Assembly (NCBI RefSeq): GCF_000006565.2
Contig: NC_031478.1
Location: 6,534,212 to 6,598,211 of the forward strand
From: Toxoplasma gondii ME49
Lineage: Eukaryota; Apicomplexa; Conoidasida; Eucoccidiorida; Sarcocystidae
DNA length: 64,000 bases
Direction: 5' to 3'
The translations under genes were made by a program, and so were the position numbers. Positions 22,685 through 34,062 of the stretch are shown one piece after another. The notes under the pieces were generated by a model. That model searched no databases, was not told the DNA's origin, and was given only the letters and a program-made list of their open reading frames with translations. Every line of letters begins with the position of its first letter. The stretch's first letter is position 1.

Positions 22685-24686
22685 ATGACCTCCTGTGTGC
22701 GGAGTGCCCTGTCAAGGGGCGCGGCCTCCGCGGGCCGAGGTAGTCTTTCTGTTTTCTCGTTGCGAGTCTCCTCTTCTCAGCATCTGTGCCATTTCTCTCC
22801 AAGTCTCTGTCCCTCGCGGCCGCGCCCAGCAGAGAAGACGCCTATGTCTCCTCTGCCTTCTCAAGACCTGCAGGGAGGCGGGGAGCTTCCTGGGTGCGGG
22901 AACAAGTATCTTCCAGTCTCTCGATTTAGGCCGTCAGTGCATGCGTCCGAAGCAGATTGCTCTGCGCCGTCTCTCTCCTCCCAAGAGGGGAGACAGAAGC
23001 TGAGAGGACGGAACGCGAGGGCTAGATCTCAGGGGGCAGAGCAGCAGAGTGTGAATGGGGAAGCAGCGAGTTTCTCTGCTTCTGTCTTTCTGAGCTCGCA
23101 GCGCCTCCTCGCCGAACGCAGTTCAGAGGTCAGCACCAGCGGAACTTGTCGGCGTCTGCCTCCGTCCTCTGGATCTTCCCTGCTTTCTTCCGTGGCTGTC
23201 TCGGCTTCAGGCGTCCGGTGTCTTGCAGGCCAGAGACGCGGCTTTGCTATCTCTCACCTGAATCCGTCGATAAGCAAAGGGAAAGTGCACTACCGCGTAC
23301 CGAATCCGTACATTCCTGTTCTTCTTTTGCAGGCGGTCCCGGGTCTGGGGAAGAGAGGCGAGTTGAAGCAAGTTCGTCGGGGAACGCTGCGTCTGTTCCT
23401 GGCGCCAAAGGGCCTCGCCGTAGTTGCTTCTTGGCAAAACATCGACGCCTTTTACCTTGCAGAGAAGGAGGAAGAAGAGAGGAGGCGGCGGGCACAGGCC
23501 GGCAGAGGCGGGAAGCAGCTGCGCGAGCGCGGCGGAGACAGAGGAGACAACCGGTTGCGAGGCGCGCGAGACGAAGAAGGAGACGGGGAGGAAGGAGACA
23601 GCCTTCAAACGGACTCCCGACGCGCGAAAGAAGATGGCGAAGACGAGGAAGAGCTGACAACGGAGGGAGGGACGAGAGGCGAAGACGCAGGACATGCGCC
23701 GGTTGCTTCTTTCCTCAACAAGTACAGAGCCCAGTTCTTGGTGAACACGGAAGACACAGACCCGACGCGGATACGTGGAAACGGAGTCTCTCTGTTCGAC
23801 CTCCTCAACAAAGTCAGTGAAGAGACGGAACTCGATCTCCTGCCCTCGCAGCTGGCGATCGGGAGACGGCAGAAACAGAGCGAGGAGCAGATCTGGAGTG
23901 GCAGCGGCGGTGGGAGGGAGAGGCGCAGAGCAGACGAGAGGAGAGAAGAAGACGAAGAGGAAAAAATGCGACAAGACGGGGTGATCACGCGCTGCGGTGT
24001 CTACACGGTCCACGCGACCATTCCCCTCAAAAACCGGACGGCGAGAAAAAGCTTCCTAGTCGAAATCCTCAGCAAACAAGAAGCCGAAAGGTAGGTCGCC
24101 GGAATTCGGAACCTGTGGGCAGATCCCTCAGCTGGCGGGAGAAGAAAGCACGGCGAACTCGCTTTCTTGATGTCAACGCCCCGCCTTCTCTTTGAAAAGG
24201 AGCAGGGGACCTGAGTAGCGTTTTCCAGTGTTTTTTTGGTGTCAGAAGTATAAACTTCATTCCATCCAACACCGGCGTTTCGTTAGTACTTGTGTCATCA
24301 ACTTGTCAGTGCAATGTCAATAACGGTGAAACGTCGTTCCGTAACAAGGCAGCATGGAAGACGGAGCTGAATTACGTTTAACTCGTGTGGTACTGAGAAA
24401 ACGGGGAACAGACATCCAGCGCTGTCCAGTCTGCCTCTGTCGTGGTGGAGAATACGAATGAGTCCCGCCATTGTTCCTTAAGAGAATCGCAAGATTCGAG
24501 GTTTTGGAAATGTATCTAGTCCGGTTCTGTGCCCCTCGGGGTACTTCTCTGCATGCAAGCTTGAGAATAAACGACTCGCTGCTGCTTGTGTGGCTTCCGG
24601 GGTGTCTATACAGGATACTGCAGGAAAAACAAAGGCGCGAGGAGGAAGAAGCTCGGCGTTCCGATTTCGCTTTGGGCGAGGAGTAA
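22685..24686 (+). CDS. bL9-type ribosomal protein, probably mitochondrial
   Basis: Two exons, 22685-24090 and 24614-24686 (phase 2 joined to phase 1), give about 492 residues. The bL9 N-terminal domain lies at residues about 208-257: VLLLQAVPGLGKRGELKQV, then an FLAPKGLAV motif and a following Trp-Gln-Asn. This matches bacterial L9 VxLLxDVxxLGKKGDxVxVKxGYxRNFLxPxGxA. L9 binds 23S-type rRNA near the L1 stalk. The protein is more than three times the bacterial length (about 150), with a basic, Ser/Arg-rich N-terminus suiting a mitochondrial (less likely apicoplast) presequence and a highly charged Glu/Arg C-terminal half. A later region, residues about 340-470, contains an FLNKYRAQFLVN segment and a beta-rich VYTVHATIPL stretch that may be the diverged L9 C-terminal domain. 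The start chosen is ATG 22685, which begins MTSCVRSALSRGAAS; ATG 22559 in the same frame would add 42 residues. Confidence 0.85.
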
Positions 24687-27121
24687 CAAGTAGAGAAAAG
24701 TGACCCCTGGGGTACCAGACGAAAGCTCTCTTTGCAGAGCAGAGACTCGCGGAACTCTTCTAAAGATTGGTGTCTTTGTTGGAAAAAGGTAGCCAGCAAT
24801 AAAAGTCGCCCGCCTCTCTTGTCCTAAAAACCTCTTACCTATGGTATTCCGGCATGCAGACTGGAAATGCAAGTGTTCTTTTCTGCGTTTGCTGTCCCTC
24901 TCATCGCGAAGCGCAAGATCTACAAACATCCTCAATTTCAACACCGGTCTTTGATACTGCCAGTGTCGGCAGATTTCTTCTCGCAGCTCAACTTCTCTAA
25001 AATCTCACCCTTTCCGAGATGTACCACACATATGGTGCAGCGTCACTTCGAGTTAAAGGTGGACAATTCATTCTTTTTTGCTGGCTAAATGAGCTTCGGA
25101 CACGCTTTGCACAAGGTGAAAAATGCGCATAAAACCACTTGGCAACGCAGAACGGTAGCACGCTCTCCCGAGTTTGAATCGATGGTCGCGTTCAGAAATT
25201 TGGAGAGTAATTGCCATTTGTGCTACTCTGGTTTCCGTACAGAGCCGGCAATACGAATATAAATAATATCAACATAGTAGCTGAATCCTGTGTTGTCACA
25301 CTATACTCAGGGGTTGTCTCCTTTTTCCCGTGTTAGATCACGCTGCGTGTACACTTTCAGTGCCGCACTGAAGCCGTGTAGCTGATGAGCGGGAAAACAT
25401 GCGCATTTCGAAGGCAGTTGATGCGTGGGGTAATCACGAAGTGAGAATTCCGGTGGCGCGGTACGCGTGGCACAGATGCTGAACACTGTACAGCCCAAGC
25501 ATTTCCCTTTTGCTAATGATCTTCTAAGCCGGAAAAGACGAAATACCAGCAAAGGCCAGTAGCTGCCTTTAAGGGAAAACACTATCGCAGATGTTATCCT
25601 TGTGATATGTTTCTGTAAGCCTGTCTTCATGTGTTGGCACACTGGCTCAGCAGTGCAGAGTTTGGCGAAAAGCCATTCCATTGGATGCACGAAACCTGCG
25701 AGGAAGAGGTGAAACACCCTTCTGCACATCGCTGTTCACCAGAACGGCTTCTGGAGACATGCCGCCATTAGGACTTTGCGATTTTGCTCGTCCTTTCCAA
25801 GCAGATGTATAACGTGCTCGCTTCGAAAAATTCTTCGTGTACAACAGAGTACGCTGCTTGTGGAGAGAGGGGCGCCGGTTTTCTTGAGGCATGTTTGACT
25901 TCGAGTTATGGAAGGATTCTGAAGTACACAAGCACCGCGTGCCTGTTCCGCCGTTGACTCCTTTTTTATTAAGAGGACTCCTTGACTTGGGGAATGGGCT
26001 TAATGGTAGGCATTTAGGAGTGGCAACATCCCTTTTCATGTTTTCACTGCCTACGGCAAGCCAGAACAGATCTTCTGATAAATAATCACCTGTCCAGAAG
26101 GGCCGTTATCGCATGTCACAATCGGTCAGCGTCCTATCGTATGCCGTATACCGGAAACAAAGTCCGGTGTGGGTTTTGCTTATTCGATGAGGCAAATCCT
26201 CTGCCACGTGCTCAATCATGTTCAGTAACTTGCTAAGACTTTCTTAGATAGTTGGTGAGCTGCAAAAATTTGAAATTACTTGAAGACGTTCACAAGGGCG
26301 AAAAGTGCACAGGTGCGTACGGCGGCTGTCGATGCGACGGCGTCTGGAGAAGCGGAACTCACTTCGATAGAGCCCACTAAATCATTCTCATATCTTTTGT
26401 TTCTCTCTACAAGGCAGAAAAAGTTGTCTTTTTCTCTGTTGTTGGAGAGCACTTCAAGTGCACTATCGTCGTCTTCGTGCTGCGCTCGTCGTTACCATGG
26501 CAGTACCGCTCCAAACATGCAACTCAAACGTCTGCTTAAATCCGCACTGCGAGGAGAAACCTACTGAAAAATCAAGTAGTAAGTCCGCCCGAAGTTCACT
26601 TGGGTCAACAGAGGCACTGATGACACGGCTTTCATTCACGCACTGGAGGTTCAAGACGGCTCGGCGAATCGCGGCAGCCGTTTCCAATTTGTCCGGGTTT
26701 GCTGGCATATGCAAACAAGTGTTTGAGATAATGACACACAAGGAAGAGCATTGTGCTTTTTTAAGTTTGGAGCCGGCTGAAAGCTTTTATATATTTGTTT
26801 GCTGTATAAGAACACGACCAGGCACACACATAACAAGGGTACAATGTCATCAAACAGGGGGAAGCATAGGGCATCCTCAGATAACGGGCTTGAGAGCGGA
26901 CTTCGGTTTTTTCTTGTAACGAATCACTCCTTTTCCCAAAACAGAGGTGTTTTAGGCTGACACAGCGGTTCTTTGAATGTCAGGCACTATCGGCTACTGG
27001 AGCTCAGACACATCTATCTAACTTTTGGAAAAGAGGCGCTACGTGGGAAGAGACGATAAAACCGTTTTCGTTTTTTGTTGTTTCGGTTATATGTTCAGTT
27101 TTCTCCATTCGAAATCGCACC
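24687..27121. other. Intergenic region between the bL9 and leucine-rich-repeat genes
   Basis: AT-richer than the genes around it. I see no coding exon or RNA gene that I can support; open frames such as 26458-26919 lack splice or domain evidence. It must hold the bL9 3' UTR and the promoter of the next gene. An in-frame TAA at 27056-27058 lies ahead of the next gene's start. Confidence 0.4.
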
Positions 27122-29036
27122 ATGACGCAAGAGGATCTAGATGCTCTTGAACAAGTTGGGGAAGAAGTAACGCACGTCGACTTGTGTAACGCCGATATCG
27201 ATGTGAATTTGCTCACTCAGCTCGGGTAACGAAGAAACGATGAGGAGACACAGATGCATCCCATCCCTTCCGTCTGTTGAAGTTCGGTCTTGTGTCCATT
27301 TCTACGCTTTTCGATGTGGCTAGAAGGAGGTAGTTGAAAAGCCGGAACAGTTAGAGAACTTCAGAGTCGACCTGCTACACACGTGGACGACACAAAAGGT
27401 TATGTCTGCAGTCCTCTCCCTGAGAGGACCGAACGCAAGATGAAGCCTTCGGCTGTCTTTGAAAAGGCACACTGCTGCATTTTGCTCCTTTTATTGCTCA
27501 TTTATTGATTGTTTCCAGGCAGAAACTGAAGGACATGACTGAAAACAGCTGTGTTCGTATCACATGTCTCGACCTTGATGACAATGCTATTGGCGAAGAT
27601 ACAGCAGGAGAAACCGCCTTGCTTAACGTAATAAAAGAGTTGAGATGCATCGAAGTAGGTCCCTGCGCTCTTGTATTTAACCCCAGCTTCTCGACGTTCG
27701 TACAAACGCCCGACGCATATTGAACTATTTTCCTTCATGTACTCCATGAGAACTCCGATAATATTCCTAGAAGAGCAACCTCCCTGCATCTTTTGATGTC
27801 TCATTGTGCGATGAGATGAATTACAATGTCAGGAAATTTCTCTCAGGAACACCGGGATCCGCGACCGATTCGTCTCCCGACTAGCGGCGTTAGTTGTTCG
27901 CCTGAACGACTCTCATCGACTGAAGAGAGTAAGCAATTTACCTAGTTCCTCACTGAAGCCGGTCACCCGTCAACGCACCAGATCACTTATTTAAAACGGA
28001 CGTTGTATCGAGATACTGCTGGCCGTACTGTCCGCTGTGGACGTGTCACGTACCGCCATAAATCAACAATGCATGCGTTCAATCGTCTCCATTTTGTACA
28101 TTTACCAACCCCTCAGTCTATCAGTTCCCGTGAATGTCTCTGTCTGCCTGTCCTCTACCTGACCTATCCAAGTACACAAAACACGTTTCGATGCCCTCCA
28201 GGTGTCTACGGCTACAAGAACTGTACACGTAGATACCGCTTCGTTCTCAAGCCACCTGAAAGACGAAATAAAAGTGCCTGTGAATCCACAAGCCTTCGTT
28301 TCGACTTGGAGCCCGGTCTCTGTCAGCAGTTTTAGAAACGCGACCATTCCACGGGCATGATCAGCTCCACCAAGAGCGTAACGCAGGTCTCCATACTTAT
28401 GTCCGCACCTAGTTGATCTGCCGGTTGTTTTCTCGGATAAGGAGCCGTGCACGGTAAACGGGATGGACCTCATTCTGGCCGGATAGACCACAGAAGAACA
28501 AAATCGACATCCTCTTCCCAGTTGCGTTTTCTGCTTCCAAAGAGAATCACCAAATGAACTACGAAATGCCTTAGAATTGCCACCTCGCGTCTGCTGTCTT
28601 CAAGCCTTTCTTTGTTCAGCGCGTGGTGCCCTCGTGGTTAGATAAGAGAGTGAATGATTTGCTATATACTACACAACAGAAGAAGCGTCGTTTTTGCGGC
28701 CATGGCGATCCACCATTCACCAAAAGTCTTTCTTTTCGCTCCGTTAAGTGCACACATTTCACAGCAGTATAGGCTTCCGTCCACATTTTTTCCACCTGGA
28801 ATGGATAACGTGAAAAAGTGTTCTATTCAAGTATGGGACGACCGCAGAGCAGAGGAGAAACGCACCGAAATATTAGTTGTTTCGTGTCTGTCTTGACTTG
28901 CTCCCCGGTTGGCTCTCAATAATTTCGGCAGGTGGACCTGCGTAGCAACGGGCTTCTCACCCCTGCGGCTTTCGCTGCAGTAGAAGGATCTCGCCGCCTT
29001 TTGTCATCTGATAAAATTTCATTTCTTCTCTCCTAA
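27122..29036 (+). CDS. Small leucine-rich-repeat protein
   Basis: Four exons with agreeing phases: 27122-27225, 27519-27654, 27833-27928 and 28932-29036. The product is about 146 residues. Four repeats of the LRR core are visible, one per exon or across a junction: VTHVDLCNADI, ITCLDLDDNAI, IEEISLRNTGI (formed by joining exons 2 and 3) and LKRVDLRSNGL (formed by joining exons 3 and 4). Repeats that appear only when exons are joined support the splice model. The spacing of about 30 residues resembles the ribonuclease-inhibitor type, which usually acts as a protein-binding scaffold. The start is the first ATG after the in-frame stop at 27056; a further 5' exon cannot be excluded. The last exon could instead splice out at a GTAGAA about half way along and continue. 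No partner or pathway can be named. Confidence 0.65.
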
Positions 29037-30266
29037 AAGAAAACACGAGTCAGTGCTCGTGGTTTCTGCGCAAGCATGTGGTACGGCCATGCGCGATAGC
29101 CCATCCCAGTTTCTAATGCTCCATCCATGGTGACTACGAAAGCAACGTGCTCGAAGTAGTCGAAACAAACAACAGCAAAGTGAAAGACACACAGACATTT
29201 TCTCCCTGTTATACGCTTTGCAGCGGCAAAGTACGCTCAGAGACACAACCGCAGATGTGAAATAACGACACCCTTTTCCGTCATTACCTGACACTCCGCG
29301 AAGTATCAGACAAAGTAGAGATGCTGTCATTGCCGCCGGGCATCGTCAGAATCACCAGTTATGACTCTCATAAGTAAGCAGGCACTTCGTGTGACCTCTG
29401 ACTTATGTGCCCCCGTGTCCGGGACAACAGTGTTCGTAAAAGAAACACTTACGAAAGCAAGACCTATCGCTGCTCTCCAAACTCTGACCTTTCCATCTCA
29501 GTTCGGCTTCCTACTTCCATTCCCTCTCAAAAGGGGAGAAGCGAGTCACTTTACTATGTTTTTGTTCATCAATTTGCATTATCACAGAAAGTCATACGAA
29601 ACACTGATGCCCTTCTCTCATCGCATGAACCCTCTGCCCTACCCCATTGCTCTTTCGCCTGCTGTTGACGAGAGCCTGTTCCACTAATTTACAGAATACA
29701 GCAACCCTCTAGTGGATCTATAGAGAGAAAAACGAAGCAAAACTCCAGTGGGAGAACATATAGCAACGGAAGTCCTTCATAAACTTCCACGATACTTTCG
29801 CCTAGCACCCATATAGTAGAGGATCTTTCTACACAGAAATTATACAGTATTACCTGTTGTTCTCTCCCACCCTTAGACAGTTTACGATTCAGGCTTATAA
29901 GTGGAGGCCGACACGACAGATAGTGGGGAAGAAGGAGAACAAAAGATCTTAAGAGACCCTTAAGTTCTTTACGCCTTTTCATAGTTGCATGCCCCTCAGT
30001 GTCGCCGGCCAGCAGATGGACACGGCGAACCGTGCTGTCGTTTCCTTTCTCATGAAACACCAGTCCTCTGATGTCAGCGGCACAGCACGCGAATGCAAAC
30101 GTAATCACGTTTTGCGTACACTCGATAAGCAAGAATTTACACGATGTTTTCTGTACCGTCTCTCTTGGCGAGGCACCCGAGTCCGCTCAGCGGGTGTGTT
30201 TCTCTGTTTGGCCCCAAATTTGCGACTCATTTCAGAAACTTCTCGCGAATCATCAACCAACATGGT
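29037..30266. other. Tail-to-tail intergenic region
   Basis: It lies between the 3' ends of the leucine-rich-repeat gene (plus) and the low-complexity gene (minus). Nothing coding is supported. One TGCATGC is present at about 29988. Confidence 0.4.
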
Positions 30267-33200
30267 TTATCCCATAGTATCTTTGTGAGATTGAGAGAGG
30301 GCGGAGGCAGTGTTCATATACGCGTCTGCCTCAGCTCCCCCATACGGATAGCAGGGAGCAACTCCAAAACCCTCTGGAGACATGAGGATCTGATTGTTGA
30401 GAGGAACATAACTGTGGGTTGAAGGGAAAGCCACGGGATGCAGAGGATCGGGCAGGAACTGCAGGGGCTCCCTTGCGTAGTTCATATGACCAGGAGGCCC
30501 GAAGACGCCAGCAGGCAGTTTGCGATGGGAGAGACGAGACAGCGGGGTCGTACCGGACTGCTCAGGATCGAAGACCATGAACACATCAGGCACTCTGCGA
30601 CGGACCAACGGTGCCGGGTTACGAGAGAACACGGCTCCGACATCCGGTGACGAGCAGAGGGACCTCCAGAGGGCCATGGCTGCACGGACACGCACAACAA
30701 GCCAGAATAATCAACTAAAACGTTGTTAAGCCACACAGACAACTAAACTCTGTATGACTGCTACACACCATCTCCCAGAGGACTGCTCTACGCAGCTAAA
30801 AGTGTTGGATCTCTATATCGTACGACATTAGGTTCACCGTCAACGACCTCGAGTCGACTTTTTACAAACTCTGTTATTGCCGCGCATGTAGCACCCTATA
30901 CACCGGGAACTGAGAAAACTGCGCAAAACGGGAAAACGGAGAGACAAGAAGCAGGGTACTCATAACAGTAAAGTGTGAAGGATAAAGAAACAGTTCAAGA
31001 GGATCCTCGGAAAGATGGCAGAGGGTGTGCCACAGAGCACAGTTGTCGCTACTAGAGGGCCAAGCGCTATGCTTAACAAGCGAGACAGACTGAAACGAAT
31101 ACATCTGGAGACGAAGACCAAAGCAAGACGGAGACAACTAGAGACACGCATGATGTGGGTGTTAGTGGACAAGCAAGTGGACAAGCACGAGAAAGACGAG
31201 AAACGCACTGAAATTCCTAAAGGCTGAAAGAGCCTACAGGAAACTGAACTAAAACACGGTGCACAAAAGCTGTATCCATTCCTGATGCATCTCCTTAAGG
31301 GTTAAATTTTCTCCACTCGTTCGAGTCTCCGTTTCGCCCTCATTTCCTCGGTCTCTGGTGTGTCTCGGAACTCAGAGCCTCACTGCACGAATGTTTTTCA
31401 GACTTCGTCCTCTGAGGAAAGAGTTCATCTAGCGTCACTGCAGAAGCGGAAACAGGGCGTGCTGTCTCTGCGAGCTCGGAGCCCTGGTCGGTTTCCGCAA
31501 TAGAAGACCGATCGATGCCACAGAGCGCGGATCCGCTCCAACATGCATTGCCTTTCTTTCCGGCCTCCGGCTCCTGCCGTCGCGAGGGACAACCTGAGGA
31601 AAGGCGAACAGACACACGAAACAGAACGACCGACTGTCACTCGAGATAGCGGACAAGAGCATCGGGACGTCCACTGAGGGAAGAAGCGAAAGGCTTCGAG
31701 TATTTTGCATGCGAAGCAAACGAAGCATTGACTGAACATGCGAAGTGAAAACGGAAATGAGGACCCCAGCCATGGCAACACAAAAGCACAGATGACCATG
31801 TGCGTATACACATGAAGGTGTTAATGATGCAGTAATTCAATGAAAGCGACTTCTCGCGTTCATTCTTTGCAACGCTCAAATCGGCTTACGGAGTCCTTGG
31901 GAGTCTCGATCGGTGTGGGAGTCTTCCGTGACTTCAGACTTTTGCCCCGCTCTTGGTGTTGTGCGAGAAAGCTCCGCAATCGCCGCTTGACGAAGGGCCG
32001 CGCTAGCTGCCTGGCAGTCGGCAGCAGCTTGCGCAGCTGTCGGTGTGCCCTTAAGCCAGGCGGGTCTGGGCGTCTGCAGGAGATGCTTGGGCGTGACAGG
32101 CAGTAGTTTCTGGGGCAGAGCAATCACATCTATATCTTCCCCTGTCTCCTCATCGATCTGCGTCAGCGGCATAGCCACTTGCTGATCGGACTTCTCGCCA
32201 TCGGTCCTCGAAGACGGCTGGCCCTGAGCCGAGGACGATTCACCTACGGCAATGTACAGCGGGTCTGGCGGGGCAACCCCGCGGGCCTGGGGCCCGAGGC
32301 CAGCTGTCCCCTTTGCAGGTGGCTGGTGAGAATGAGGGCCCCCTTTCTCGCCACCGCCCACGGCCACTGTTTTGAGGTGTGATCCAGAGTACGTCCCCTG
32401 CAAGCCCTGAGAAGCATCCGAACCTAGGGAGACTTCAAAACCTCCTTTCCCCGGGAAGAAAACCGAGGACGCCGCGGAGCTCGGGGATCGCGCGCTTAGG
32501 TCCACCGACGGGTTTAGGGTAAACCCACAGTCAGGACTTTCTGCGACGTGCTGGGAAACGCCCCGACAGCCGCCTGGGGACAAGCCACTGGGTCGGCAAT
32601 TGCCCTGGGCGAGTGAAACGTGATTGCCGGCTGCCAAGAGGGAGGAGGCGTCGCCTATCCCCGCTACTGCAGAGCTGTACAGGCCAGGGACATACCCCAA
32701 GGATCCGGCCCAGCCAAGCCACTCGCGGAGATCCTCAGTTTGTTTTGCTACGAGCTCTTTTGCCCTCATCTCTGTGAACTGTGAAACGGATCGTCCGGTG
32801 CCATCGCCATTAACACTATTGCATGCATGCTGGTCGTCTTCCGTTTTTCTGTCCTTTATCTCTCTGGGATACGCGCCAACCTGCGCGTTTCCACTCTGTC
32901 CTGGCGACTCACTCTTGTTCTTGAGCGCTTTCTCGTCTACAAGACCTTTTCTCGCTTCGGCCACGCTTCGCTGGGACACACTGCCGGGCGGAGAACGGGG
33001 GCCTTCTTCTTCGTCTTTTTGCTGACGGCCAAAAGAAAACAACCGCTGCTGTTCAGAACCAGACTGGGCCTCCGTTTCAGATCGTTTTGCGGCTGCAGCG
33101 CGCTTCCCCTCCAGAGGAGGCCGCTCCCCGCGAGCCGGCCTGCGAGGTCGTCGGGCAGAGGAAGGGAGAGGAGGCGTTTTTACCGTGTTGCCTTCTTTCC

Positions 33201-34062
33201 GGACGATTCGGCGATCGGACGACTCATGCATCTTTCCCTCGCGTTCACTTGCGCTGCTCACACTGGATCTTCGGCGCCCACCAGACAAGGCAGCGGCGGT
33301 GTTGAGGGAGGTCGCCGAGCTGCGTTGGCCTTTTAAGAACGAAATTTGACCCGTCTCCTGTTGCTCTTTTCCGCCCTTTGCATCCAGCTTCTGCCCGTAT
33401 TTCCCTTTGTCGGAGGCCCCCTTGCCGGAGAAAAGGGTCTTGGAAGCGTCTTCGCTCACAGAGTCCGTGAAGGAACCGCGGCTAGACTCTGCGTGGCGGC
33501 GAATGGGTTCGAGGGATTTCAGAACTTCATCGATATTCGCAGTTGGAAGCGACTGCAAAAACTCGTTCAGCAGCCCCAGGACAACGTCGCGGCTGTTCGT
33601 CCCCGGGGCACGGAGTCTCGGGGTAACAACTGACGGGAAGTTTTCTCCGGCAGACGAAGCAACAGTGGCTCCCGAGGGCTTCGTGACCAGCGAGAAGGTG
33701 GAGGGAAAACGCTCGTTCTCGGCGTGGTCCTGCATGCTGAACAGCGAGGACAACGGCTGGCCCCTCTCCAGAAGCAAGACCGAGGGACTGTCGTCCCCCT
33801 GTCGGCTTTCCTCGAGTCCATCCGACTTCTGCGTTTCGTCTAGAGACATGCTTCCATCCGACGACCAGTAACAGGTCGATGTGTTTGAACACTCACCCAT
33901 TTCGACGTTCTCGCCAGAACTGCACTCTCCACCGTGGGCGCGACCAGCCGACTTGAGCGCGCGGGGCACACCGGTAAGAGCGGTGCCATTCCACGGAAAC
34001 TTTGATTCCTTCGGCGGCCCTGGGCTCACCATTTCCTGAAGAATTCCCTCTCGAGCAAGCAT
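30267..34062 (-). CDS. Low-complexity protein of unknown function
   Basis: Three exons with agreeing phases: 34062-31890, 31593-31384 and 30679-30267, giving about 931 residues. I do not recognise a domain. Visible features are a short predicted helix near residues 165-190 (VLGLLNEFLQSLPTANIDEV), a long basic and Ser/Gly-rich middle with clusters such as RRPRRPARGERPP, which could be nuclear localisation signals, an Ala-rich helical segment near the end of exon 1 (TAAQAAADCQAASAALRQAA), and a Pro/Tyr/Phe-rich C-terminal exon (FMVFDPEQSGTTPLSRL, then FGPPGHMNY and YVPLNNQILM). The C-terminal exon looks more ordered and is the best part for a homology search. The start is the first ATG of the long frame, but the frame is open and protein-like for about 20 codons upstream (LCLSRLLDFFGFRQPF), so an earlier exon is possible. 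A nuclear or RNA-associated role is only a guess from composition. Confidence 0.7.

Noticed and set aside
28620..28660. GTGCCCTCGTGGTTAGATAAGAG, recalling a tRNA D-arm region
   Set aside because: No T-arm or acceptor stem follows within tRNA distance, and it lies in an intron of the leucine-rich-repeat gene.
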